Origin: Limnobacter parvus
GTDB taxonomy: Bacteria; Pseudomonadota; Gammaproteobacteria; Burkholderiales; Burkholderiaceae_B
Assembly (NCBI RefSeq): GCF_024623725.1
Contig: NZ_JANKHG010000017.1
Span: 99,264-163,263, forward strand
Length of the DNA: 64,000 nucleotides
Direction of reading: 5' to 3'
The notes under the pieces are model-generated. The model was not told the origin of the DNA, ran no database searches, and saw nothing but the letters and a program-made list of their open reading frames with translations. Each line of letters opens with the position of its first letter. The stretch's first letter is position 1. A program made the translations under genes and the position numbers. Positions 52,276 through 61,800 of this stretch are shown here, one piece after another.

Positions 52276-54573
52276 ATGAAAAAGGCAATTGCATGGGGTG
52301 TAGCCATTGTTGTTGGCGTGCCAGTTGTGTTGGCCGCCACAGCAGCCGTTCTGGTCAATACGATTGATCAACAGGCGCTGTTGAACAAGGCCAGCGCGGT
52401 GGTGAAGCAAAAGCAGCAGCGTGATTTGGCATTCACGGGCCCTGTGCAATTGAAGTGGTTTCCTTCCATTGGTGCCGATTTAAGCGGCGTTACTTTGTCT
52501 GAATTTCAAAGCACTGATCAGTTTTTGAAGGCTGACAAAGTCAGTATTTCATTGGGCCTGCTTCCACTCCTTAGTTCCGAAATTGTGGTGAATGCTGTGC
52601 AGGCCACCGGGGTTTCAGTCAATGTCGTGAAAAACGCCGATGGCACGTTCAATTTTGATGACCTGAACAACCCGGAGAAAGCTGCCGAAGTTGAAAAAGA
52701 AATGGAAGAGGCGCCCGCCGAAGGCGAGCAAGCCTTGAATTTCTCAGTGGATTCAATTGCGCTGGAAGATCTGAACGTAAATTATGTCGACAAACAAAGT
52801 GGTCTTGAAGCGTCTCTGAATAACTTTGCTTTGCAAAGCGGTCGCATTGAACAGGGCGTGCCCACTGATATCGCTTTGAAGGGCAATGTAAAAGCCAATA
52901 AACCCCAAGCTGACCTGAACGTTGATTTGAGCACAAGGCTTGAATTTGGTTTGGGTGAAAACCTGTACGCCAATTTTGAAAACTTGAAGCTGGCTGTGCT
53001 GGGTGAACTCGACCAACAACAGGCCGATGTGAATGTTCAGGCCAGCACATTGAATGTGAACCCCCACACGCTTGAAATCAAGGCCCAGTCCCTGGATGCA
53101 AAAGCCAAGGGCCAGTTGCCGAATGTGGGTGCATTCGATGTCAGTTTGACTTCACCGTCACTTGAATTAAGCGAAACGGTTGCACGGGGCGAGGCTTTTA
53201 ATCTAAAGGCTGACTTGAAACAAGCCAACCGAAGCATCAATACCACGGTCGTATTGGCTGGTCTGGATGGCAGTCTGAAACAAGACATATCGGCCGCGTT
53301 GGATTCGACCTTGAAACTGGTCGAGGGCGAACGCACAGTCAATCTTCAATTGAGCAGCCCGCTGAATGTGAACATGAAAAGCCAGCTGATCGAGTTGAAA
53401 AACATCGCTGGGCAACTGGATGTTCAAGACCCAGCGCTGCCCAAGGGAAGCAGCAGCATGCCCCTTGCAGGAAACCTTTCGCTCAACAACACTGAGAAAA
53501 CTGCACAGCTGAATTTGAGCTCCAAATTTGAAGCGACCAGTTTCGATTTAAAAGCCGCAGTAAAAGACTTTGCCAAGCCTGCAATTACTGCGGTGCTGAA
53601 TGCCGATACTTTAAATCTGGATGCGTTGCTGCCACCCAAAAAAGCTGGCACTGAACCTGCTGGGCAAACGGGTGGTGGGGAAGGAAAAGACACGCCTGTG
53701 GATTTAAGCCCGCTGCGCAATTTGAATTTAGACATCACAGCCAACGTTGGTGATTTGAAAGTGTCAAACATTCAAGCCAGTCAATTGAAAACCAAGGTGC
53801 TTGCGCGTGGTGGCAAATTGACCATTGCGCCGTTGAACGCTCAGCTGTATGGAGGCTCAACCACGGGCACTATTACTGCGGACGCGAACACCCAGACAGT
53901 CACGGTGAACCAGAACATGACCGGTGTGCAAATTCAGCCTGTGATCAAGGCCTTGCTCGACAAAGACATGGCCGAGGGCAAAGGCAATGTGGCAATTAAC
54001 GTTCGTACCACTGGCAACACAGTGAACCAGATGAAGGCGGCGCTGGACGGAAAAGTGTCGGTCAGCCTGCAAGACGGTGCTATCAAAGGCATTAACCTGG
54101 CAGAGAAATTTCGCAACGCCAAGTCGTTGTTGACCAGTGGAAGCAACTCAACCCAGAAAACCGATACCGCCCAGCAAACCGACTTCAGTTCACTGTCTGT
54201 CAGCTTCGATATTAATGATGGTGTGGCCACCTCGAATGATCTGAATGTGATGGCGCCTTTGTTCCGTATTGGCGGAGCAGGGCAGATCAATCTGGTTCAG
54301 AACAGCCTGGAATATTTGGCCCGCGCTTCGGTGGTGGCCACCAGCACCGGGCAGGGCGGGAAAACGCTGGATTCCGGTTTGAATGGCGTTACTGTGCCTG
54401 TGCGTTTGTTTGGACCATTCACTGGCGTGCAGTGGGAGTTGCAATTCAAAGAACTGGCCAAAGACGCCGCAAAGGCCCAATTGCAACCCAAGATTGATGA
54501 GAAAAAAGAAGAGTTAAAAGGCAAGGCCGAAGAAAAGGTACGAGATGCCTTGAAAGGATTCATGAATCGCTGA
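52276..54573 (+). CDS. AsmA-family protein
   Basis: 765 residues from ATG 52276, with a strong TAAGGAGG ribosome site. N-terminal membrane helix (AIAWGVAIVVGVPVVLAATAAVLV), then AsmA domain GPVQLKWFPSIGADLSGVTLS, a long repeated beta-rich middle, and the C-terminal AsmA_2-type GNVAINVRTTGNTVNQMKAALDGKVSVSLQDGAIKGINLAEKFR. AsmA-like proteins form elongated grooves thought to move phospholipids across the periplasm. The C-terminal tail is a charged helix. Probably the last gene of the dnaQ transcript, ahead of a stem-loop. Confidence 0.92.
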   Translation: MKKAIAWGVAIVVGVPVVLAATAAVLVNTIDQQALLNKASAVVKQKQQRDLAFTGPVQLKWFPSIGADLSGVTLSEFQSTDQFLKADKVSISLGLLPLLSSEIVVNAVQATGVSVNVVKNADGTFNFDDLNNPEKAAEVEKEMEEAPAEGEQALNFSVDSIALEDLNVNYVDKQSGLEASLNNFALQSGRIEQGVPTDIALKGNVKANKPQADLNVDLSTRLEFGLGENLYANFENLKLAVLGELDQQQADVNVQASTLNVNPHTLEIKAQSLDAKAKGQLPNVGAFDVSLTSPSLELSETVARGEAFNLKADLKQANRSINTTVVLAGLDGSLKQDISAALDSTLKLVEGERTVNLQLSSPLNVNMKSQLIELKNIAGQLDVQDPALPKGSSSMPLAGNLSLNNTEKTAQLNLSSKFEATSFDLKAAVKDFAKPAITAVLNADTLNLDALLPPKKAGTEPAGQTGGGEGKDTPVDLSPLRNLNLDITANVGDLKVSNIQASQLKTKVLARGGKLTIAPLNAQLYGGSTTGTITADANTQTVTVNQNMTGVQIQPVIKALLDKDMAEGKGNVAINVRTTGNTVNQMKAALDGKVSVSLQDGAIKGINLAEKFRNAKSLLTSGSNSTQKTDTAQQTDFSSLSVSFDINDGVATSNDLNVMAPLFRIGGAGQINLVQNSLEYLARASVVATSTGQGGKTLDSGLNGVTVPVRLFGPFTGVQWELQFKELAKDAAKAQLQPKIDEKKEELKGKAEEKVRDALKGFMNR

Positions 54574-54583
54574 TGCCTTCGCG

Positions 54584-54618
54584 ATGAATTGTTTGTTAAC
54601 ATCAGGCAAACAATTCAT
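54584..54618. terminator. Long stem-loop between asmA-like and patatin genes
   Basis: ATGAATTGTTTG (54584-54595) and CAAACAATTCAT (54607-54618) form a perfect 12-bp stem with an 11-base loop, starting 11 bases after the asmA stop. Few T's follow, so it may be a weak terminator, an RNA-stability hairpin or an operator. Confidence 0.5.
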
Positions 54619-54654
54619 TTATGGTGCCATTTGTCTAACCCTGCCGGATTGCCA

Positions 54655-56370
54655 TTGATTGAGTTGAGTCTGGCGGTCGAACTCTTGTCGAAAAAACTTG
54701 AAGTTCAGGCGCATGAGGCTGAGCAGCTTGTTCAGTTCGCCAAGCTGGTGCATCTTCCGAGGGGGGAAACTCTTTTTCATCAAGGTGAACCGAGTCATCA
54801 CTTTTATTTGCTGTTGCAGGGGCAATTAAAGGGGCTGCGTGTACGACCTGACGGTCAAAACGACCTTGCCCTGTCATTTTTCCCCGGCGAAATGATCGGT
54901 GAGCTTGGTTTTTTCGATCAGGCTCCCCGTACTGTCAGTATTGCTGCCCGACGTGAATCGGTGCTTCTCGAAATTGACCAAACAGCACTTGAAAAATTCG
55001 GCAAGGTCAGCCCTTCCGTTTACCACCACCTCATTCGCATGCTGGTCTCGCGTTTTAAGCGCGAATTGGGCTACAGCGGACCATCCAATGCACACCAATT
55101 TGTTTTGTTTCAATCGTTTGTGCGCCCCGAGGGCTTTAATGCTCTGGCAGTAGACAGCTTTTACACTGCGATGGGGCGTCACAGTGAACTGCGTCGCTGG
55201 AAGCACCTCGGGGATATTCCCTTGGGCGAATCCCGTAAAGCCGGTCGCCGGGTTGTGGAAATTATCGAAACTGAGCCCCTCGAGCATCTCGATGATCGTT
55301 TGATTGAGACGATTGACTGCATGGTGGTCATGCTTTGTGCAAGCACGCTTCATGACATGCGCAGTTGTGAGTTGCTGAAGGCACAACTGAAATCGGCCAA
55401 CGACGACGTGCCAGTGTGGTTTGTACTGGTTCACGAGGCTGCTTGGGTTGAACAAGCCGTGGTCGAGCGAATTCGTGACACTTTTGGCTTCGGGTTTAAA
55501 TTGCTTCACGTTCGCCGCGGTCATCATGCCGACAATGCCAGGGTGGTGCGGCACATCTTGGGTCTGACCTTGGGCTTGGTGCTGGGCGGTGGCGGTGCCA
55601 GAGGGTTCGCACATGCGGGGTTTTTTCAGGCACTTGAGGAAGCCGGCGTGGTGCTTGATTCTGTGGGCGGCACCTCAATGGGGGCGCTGGTCGGTGCCCT
55701 AATTGCCACTGGCAACTCTGCCGCGGAAGTCAACAAGGTGCTGGCCAGTGCCTTTCGAAAAGGTCTGCCTTTCAAGCTAGGGGACTACTGGATTCCAAAA
55801 TATGGCTTTGTGAAAAGCAAGGCAGTCGATGAGTTGTATCAAAACGCATTCGGTGATTCGAAAATTGAGGATCAGCCGATTCCTTTTTTTGCAATCAGTT
55901 GTAACCTGACCACGGGAAACCAGCATTTATTTGAACATGGCCCCCTTTGGAAAGCCGTGCGTGCAAGCACCTCGATACCAGTTTTTTTCGAGCCTTTCAT
56001 GGCAGGCCGGGATGTCATGGTGGACGGCGCATTGGTGAACAATGTTCCCGTTGATTGCATGCGCGCCAGGGGTGCGAGCAAAATTCTTACGGTGGATGTC
56101 GGCCTTGAAGAGGACATCACCGCCCACATGGTTGATGAAAGCAAAGTTCAAATGCCCAGTATGATGAAGTCCTTGATGCGGGTCATCGAGTTGGGCGGTA
56201 TTGAGAAATCAAGACAGGCCAAAGTCACAAGCGATTTGTACGTGCAGCCCTCGATTGAGAAGATTGGTTTGATGGAATTTGAGCGCCGAGAAGAGATCAT
56301 TGCTTTGGGTTACGAAGCGGGTCGCAAGGCAATTCCGGATATACTTGGGTTGACGCACCAAAACACATAA
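54655..56370 (+). CDS. Cyclic-nucleotide-binding patatin-like phospholipase (NTE type)
   Basis: About 571 residues; the start is uncertain. TTG 54655 suits the usual N-terminus, while the frame stays open back to TTG 54589, inside the stem-loop. Domains: cNMP-binding fold at about 15-130 (LPRGETLFHQGEPSHHFYLLLQGQL, FFPGEMIGELGFFDQAPRTVSIAA); a middle linker; patatin at about 305-500 with GGGGARGFAHAG (oxyanion), GTSMGALVG (Ser nucleophile) and VDGALVNNVP (Asp). It resembles bacterial RssA/NTE esterases that hydrolyse phospholipids or lysophospholipids. The phosphate-binding arginine is in QAPRTVSIAA. Followed 30 bases later by a phosphodiesterase-like gene. Confidence 0.85.
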   Translation: MIELSLAVELLSKKLEVQAHEAEQLVQFAKLVHLPRGETLFHQGEPSHHFYLLLQGQLKGLRVRPDGQNDLALSFFPGEMIGELGFFDQAPRTVSIAARRESVLLEIDQTALEKFGKVSPSVYHHLIRMLVSRFKRELGYSGPSNAHQFVLFQSFVRPEGFNALAVDSFYTAMGRHSELRRWKHLGDIPLGESRKAGRRVVEIIETEPLEHLDDRLIETIDCMVVMLCASTLHDMRSCELLKAQLKSANDDVPVWFVLVHEAAWVEQAVVERIRDTFGFGFKLLHVRRGHHADNARVVRHILGLTLGLVLGGGGARGFAHAGFFQALEEAGVVLDSVGGTSMGALVGALIATGNSAAEVNKVLASAFRKGLPFKLGDYWIPKYGFVKSKAVDELYQNAFGDSKIEDQPIPFFAISCNLTTGNQHLFEHGPLWKAVRASTSIPVFFEPFMAGRDVMVDGALVNNVPVDCMRARGASKILTVDVGLEEDITAHMVDESKVQMPSMMKSLMRVIELGGIEKSRQAKVTSDLYVQPSIEKIGLMEFERREEIIALGYEAGRKAIPDILGLTHQNT

Positions 56371-56400
56371 CTATACAGTTGTCATTCTTACGAGGCTTTG

Positions 56401-57180
56401 ATGCAAAAACACTCTACCGTAGAGGTGTTGGGTTGCAGCGGCAGTATCGGTATCCCTGGACAAGGAACTACAAGTTTCCTGATTGACGACGACATTTTGA
56501 TCGACGCTGGCACTGGGCTGTGCGAACTTGATTTCGTGCGTCTTGAGCTCATCGAGCATGTGTTGATCACCCATTCTCACCTTGATCACATTTGTGGCCT
56601 TCCCTTTCTTATCGACACAGTCGGTGTGGGCCGGGAAAAACCTCTGAAGGTATACGCCACCCTCCCCACAATCAGGGCCTTGCAGAACCATATCTTTAAT
56701 GAGGAAATATGGCCTGACTTCGCAAAAATTCCTTCTGCAGAAAATCCGGTGATGGAGTATGTTGAGATCATGCCGGAAGAAGTGTTGATTTTTGGCGAGC
56801 GTCGCATTCAAACGGTTGAAGTGGACCACACGGTGCCAGCAATCGGTGTTTTTTTGTTTACGCCGACTGGCGGTTGGTGCTTTTCGGGTGATACCCATTG
56901 CACAGATCGTTTGTTTGCCCTTATCAATGAATCAAAAAAGGTGGATTATTTCTTTATTGAAGCCGCTTTCCCTGACAAAGAAAAGTGGCTGGCAGATTTA
57001 GCGAAACATTTGTGTCCTAGTCTGTTGTTTGGTGAGCTAAAAAAACTCAATGCAGCATGTGAAATCTGGATCAGCCACCTAAAACCCAGAGAACACGATC
57101 AGATTCAACAGGAATTACAGCAGTACCCGGGGGCTCAGCGGCTGCGCATTTTATCGGCCGGAATGATTTTTAACATTTAA
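56401..57180 (+). CDS. MBL-fold protein, class II cyclic-nucleotide phosphodiesterase-like
   Basis: 259 residues from ATG 56401 (a TTG one codon earlier). Metal motif ITHSHLDHICGLPFLID, GGWCFSGDTHCT, and a late EIWISHLKPREHD. EVLGCSGSIGIPGQGTTSFLID at the N-terminus is like the class II 3',5'-cyclic-nucleotide phosphodiesterase / CpdP group, though ribonuclease Z-like folds look similar. It should be a cytoplasmic binuclear zinc hydrolase. The neighbour upstream binds cyclic nucleotides, supporting this reading. Confidence 0.8.
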   Translation: MQKHSTVEVLGCSGSIGIPGQGTTSFLIDDDILIDAGTGLCELDFVRLELIEHVLITHSHLDHICGLPFLIDTVGVGREKPLKVYATLPTIRALQNHIFNEEIWPDFAKIPSAENPVMEYVEIMPEEVLIFGERRIQTVEVDHTVPAIGVFLFTPTGGWCFSGDTHCTDRLFALINESKKVDYFFIEAAFPDKEKWLADLAKHLCPSLLFGELKKLNAACEIWISHLKPREHDQIQQELQQYPGAQRLRILSAGMIFNI

Positions 57181-57197
57181 CGGCTACATACGATTCT

Positions 57198-58844
57198 ATG
57201 AAATTCAAACTATCCGCAGTTGCCTGTGCAGTGGTGCTGTTGGTCAGTGCGCAATTACAGCTTGCGCATGCACAAAATGTGTCCGAAAGCCTGCCCGAGA
57301 ACCAGTCCGCCAGCGACGACCCTTATCAGGAACCCAGTTTTAGCGTGTCTGGATTTGTGGTCGAGGGCCCTGAGCTTATTCCCCGCGACCGGATCATGTC
57401 AGTACTCAACAGCTTTGCCGGGCGTGCAATTTCTTTTTCCGAGCTTCGAACCGCCACCACCGCTGTTGAACAGCTTCACGCCGAGGCCGGTTATGAAGTT
57501 GTCCGCGTATTGATTCCTGAACAGGAAATTCAACCCGGGGAAAAATTGAAGCTGCAAATTGTGGATGCGCGCCTGGATGTGGTTACAGTGGCCGGCAATG
57601 ATCACTTTACGGCGGAATCAATCCAGCAAAGCCTGGTGGTACTGCAGCCCGGCGCATTGATCAACACCGTAGACATGGACAAAAACCTGCGCTTGATCAA
57701 CGACAACCCTGCCAAGATTGTTCGAGTGCGTCTTGAACCCAGTGACAAGCCAGGTTTGGTGGACGCCAAAGTGCAGGTGTCTGATCAAAACCCGCTTGCC
57801 GCCTACCTGACTTTGGATAACACCGGTACCAATGCCACTGGCGATTTTCGGATGGGTCTGGCGCTTCAACACAACAACGCTTTTAACAAGGGCCACATGG
57901 CCTCTTTTCAATACATCACTTCGCCCGGGCGCTGGTCCGATGTTGAAGTGTTCGGTTTGAATTACAAAATACCGTTTTACTCGCTTGATTCAATGCTTGA
58001 GCTGGCTTACAGCGATTCCAACGTGGATGCAGGTATTCTTGGGCTTGCAGGCGGGACCAGTGTTTCAGTGGCAGGGGCAGGTACGAATGCAGCAATTCGC
58101 TGGGTCAAGCTGCTCGATCGACTTTCGGGTTTCGATCAGCGAATTACGTTTTCACATGAAATCAAGCAATTTGAAAGTGATGTTCAAATCGTGGGTATTC
58201 CTGGTGCCCTGGCCCCCAATCTTGAAAGCAGGCCGGTGGGTGTTACCTATTCTTTAAGCGAAGCGCAAGACTCTCGTCAACGTGCATTGCAAGTGGGATA
58301 TTTCAAGAATTATGTGACCGGGGGCAACAATTCTACGGCGCAATACAGGCAGGCCAACCCTGCTGCCGAAGCAAATTTCGACGTGATACGCGCAAATTTC
58401 AGTTGGTCGGAACAGGTGGCACCAAACTGGCGGTTAACTGCGCAACTGGATGCTCAACACGCCGATTATTCACTGATTTCTGGCGAACAGTTTGGAGCCG
58501 GTGGCGTGTATTCGGTGCGGGGCTTCGAAGAACGAGTTATTTCTGCCGATCGTGGTTTGAGGCAGTCGCTGGAACTGATGGGGCCCAATGTCAGCAAAAC
58601 ATTTGGAACCTTGTTTGAGCGTTTGCAGTTTGTGGGTTTTGTGGATGCTGCTCAACTGAAGTTTAACAATCCGGTGGCTGGTTCTCCCGCAGAGCCGCAT
58701 TTGATGTCGTATGGCATTGGTGCGCGGTTCGCGTTTTCAGCCAAACACCAGTTCAGGGTTGACCTCGCCAAAGTGGTGTCAGGTGTACCCATCCAACCGC
58801 ACGGTGATGTGATGTTGCACGTTACTTTTGCCACCTCACTTTAA
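57198..58844 (+). CDS. TpsB outer-membrane transporter (FhaC/ShlB/HecB family)
   Basis: 548 residues. Signal peptide MKFKLSAVACAVVLLVSAQLQLAHAQ; POTRA domains (FSVSGFVVEGPELIPRDRI..; EQLHAEAGYEVVRVLIPEQEIQPG; GNDHFTAESIQQSL); then a 16-strand-type barrel with the conserved VYSVRGFEERVISAD loop (VRG[FY] motif) and a Phe-containing last strand (DVMLHVTFATSL). It secretes the partner TpsA protein across the outer membrane. Twelve bases before the TpsA gene. Confidence 0.93.
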   Translation: MKFKLSAVACAVVLLVSAQLQLAHAQNVSESLPENQSASDDPYQEPSFSVSGFVVEGPELIPRDRIMSVLNSFAGRAISFSELRTATTAVEQLHAEAGYEVVRVLIPEQEIQPGEKLKLQIVDARLDVVTVAGNDHFTAESIQQSLVVLQPGALINTVDMDKNLRLINDNPAKIVRVRLEPSDKPGLVDAKVQVSDQNPLAAYLTLDNTGTNATGDFRMGLALQHNNAFNKGHMASFQYITSPGRWSDVEVFGLNYKIPFYSLDSMLELAYSDSNVDAGILGLAGGTSVSVAGAGTNAAIRWVKLLDRLSGFDQRITFSHEIKQFESDVQIVGIPGALAPNLESRPVGVTYSLSEAQDSRQRALQVGYFKNYVTGGNNSTAQYRQANPAAEANFDVIRANFSWSEQVAPNWRLTAQLDAQHADYSLISGEQFGAGGVYSVRGFEERVISADRGLRQSLELMGPNVSKTFGTLFERLQFVGFVDAAQLKFNNPVAGSPAEPHLMSYGIGARFAFSAKHQFRVDLAKVVSGVPIQPHGDVMLHVTFATSL

Positions 58845-58856
58845 GGCAAAGACACC

Positions 58857-61800
58857 ATGAAAACGAATCGTCTTTCTAGCAGCAAATCAAGCACCCAGTT
58901 TCGACGCAAAGCCGTTGCCTTTGGCGTGGCCATGGCGATTGCCAGCCCCGGTTATGCGAATCCCACGGGCATGTCGGTTGTAGCGGGGCAGGCTACAGCT
59001 CAAACAATCGGCAACCTGATGCAGATTACGAATACGCCGGGTGCCATATTGAATTGGCAGCAATTCAACATTGACGTGGGCCAAACCACCCAGTTCATTC
59101 AGCAAAATGCAGCGAGCCAGGTGTTCAACCGGGTCACCGGCGGTGATGTTTCCCAAATTCTGGGCACCCTTAAAAGCAACGGCCAGGTGTTTTTGATCAA
59201 CCCGGCGGGTGTGTTTTTTGGTCAGGGCGCAGTTGTGGACACAGCGGGTTTTTTGGCAAGTACTTTGGCAGCTTCTACCACTGATTTGCTCAACGGGCAT
59301 TTGAAGTTCACCGATGCCAACGGCACAGCAGGTGGCATTGTGAATCAGGGCCAATTGACCACGCATTCTGGCGGATCAATCGTATTGCTGGCCCCAAGTA
59401 TTGAAAACAGCGGCATCGTTCACGCCGAAGGTGAAGTGCTGCTTGCGGCGGGCCACAGCGTCACTATTGTGGACATGAAGCACCCCACGATTGGCCTGAC
59501 GGTGTCGGTGAAAGAAGGCGACAAGGCAGTGAATCTTGGGCAAATCATCAGCAAAAATGCATCCTTGTTTTCTCATTTGGTCAAGAACAGTGGCGTGGTC
59601 GAGGCCACCGGTGCACAGTTGGGCGAGGGTGGTGTAATCCGTTTTATCGCTGAAGGTGATGCCTTGGTGGGTGGCCAGGTGCTGGCTGAAAGTGAAAACG
59701 GCAAAGGCGGCGAAGTCGACATTACCGGTGAGCGAGTGGCTGTGCTTGAAGGTGCGCGTATTTCTGCAGATGGCGCCACTGGTGGCGGCACTGTGCATGT
59801 CGGTGGTGGCTGGAAAGGGCAGGATGCGTCATTGGCCAATGCCCAGCAAACTGTGGTTCAGGCAAATACCCAAATTTCTGCGAATGCCACACAGAACGGC
59901 AACGGCGGTGAAGTGGTGGTGTGGGCCGATGGGCACACAGCGGTGGATTCTGAAGTGCAGGCCAAAGGCGGTGCACTGGGTGGCAATGGCGGGCGTGTAG
60001 AAACCTCTGGCAAAGACACTCTGGCAGTGAATGTGGCTGCGAATACATCTGCACCGAACGGCGAAGCAGGCCAGTGGTTGATTGACCCGGCTAACTTGAC
60101 CATTGTGGATGAAATCCCACAGGGCGGATTCAATCTTGAACCCAATCAGCAAAGTCCGTTCTTTTCAACTGATGACATCTCTTCAACCTTTTCTCCCACC
60201 GAGTCTTTTCTTCTAAACAGCACGGTGGTTGCGGGTCTGGAAAACAACGGATTCGTTCAGATTTTCACAACTGGTACGCAGCCGGGTGATGGCAATCTGA
60301 CCATCGCAGCACCGATTTTAATCAGCCAGAATCCGTCCCAGTCTGCCAGCATCAATCCCGAGCTTTTTCTTGAAGCCAAGGGGGCAATTAATATTGATGC
60401 GGCAGTCGGCTTGAACCCGGGCCAAACCGCGTTTGATGGTTTCGATCTGTTTTTGAGTTACGACATTGCCAAGCCAGTGTACGTGGATGCACCCGTTTAC
60501 TTGGGCAATTCAGGCGAATTGATTTTGGCACCGTACGATACGGGCGCGGCCTTGCCCATGAACACCCAAGGTCAGCTTCCGCTTGATGGGGTGAATCTGC
60601 TTTCAGGCATGAATGGCTCAGGATCCACTGAGCCGTTGGCGATGAATCGAATCCGGGTGTCCAGTGCGGTGGCCAGTGACCCAATCACCGAGGAAACCTA
60701 CATTGTTGGCCCTGAAAAAACAGTCAAACTGAATGTGCTGGGCGCCAATCTAAGTGTGAATGAACTTGATTTTTTTGCGATAGAGACAACGCCTGCCACC
60801 GACATACGGGTTGGTGTGGACAATCGTAATCCATCGGCATTGGTGCAAGGTAATCTGCAGTACAACTTCGTCGAAGCAAATTCCCTGACTGTGGATGCAG
60901 GAAGCACGGTATCAACCTTCACTCGAACCGTTCCCGATCAGTCTTTTGAGTTGACCGCAAGTACCGGTTTAAACCGCTTGATTTCTTCGGGGACTGTAAA
61001 TTTCAATGGTGGTTTTGGCGACATTTTCCAAATTGACGTCAATGCAGGGACCATCAACTTTCAAGACGATGGCGCCAGTAGCAGCGGTGGTCCACTTTCC
61101 GGATTTTATTGGGTGGGTGACATTGCTGCTGGAAACGCCAGCACCATCAATTTGGTAGGTTCAACCTTAACGTACGACAAGGCGGAGCTGAACGGCGCGT
61201 TCAATCTGCAGTCTGGCGAACTGGGTCAAAATGCGTTTCTGAATGCGACCGACACGGATTTAAACGGCAATTTGAATATCGGTCCTGGATTCAATCTTGC
61301 TGGTTTTCAGGCCTTGGGTATGGGGTCCACTGCAACACTGACTGCAAGTTCTGGATCCTTCGTCAGTTTGGGTGGCATGCCGTTTTCAAGTGGATCTCAG
61401 CCCCCGGCTATTGCGGCGAAAGCGCCTGGTGCTTTCATCTCCAGTACAAACGGACAATTCGTTGCGCAACAGGGTGCCAGAATTATCTTGAACGGCGCAG
61501 CCTCACCCAATTCTGAACTTCCCCCCTTTCAAACTGCCAGTATTTCGAGTTTTTCTCCGGGGGGAGCAGTTCTTGATATCACGGGCCTGGATGGTCGACT
61601 CGACGCGCCAGTGACGATTCAATCAAATGGGTTTCTAAATTCCATTCAAACCGAAATAGAAAATTCTGGTTTTGACTCCGAATCGCCGACCTTCACTCCC
61701 ATCAATACCATGGTGATTGAGTCGGCCAATATTCAAGTGAATGCTGGGGGGGATGGCAGGGCGTTGCGAATTGGAGAGGTCCAATTCTCTGATACATCAA

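Noticed and set aside
54874..55614. 246-codon minus-strand frame over the patatin gene
   Set aside because: Opposite conserved cNMP and patatin motifs; no recognisable protein.
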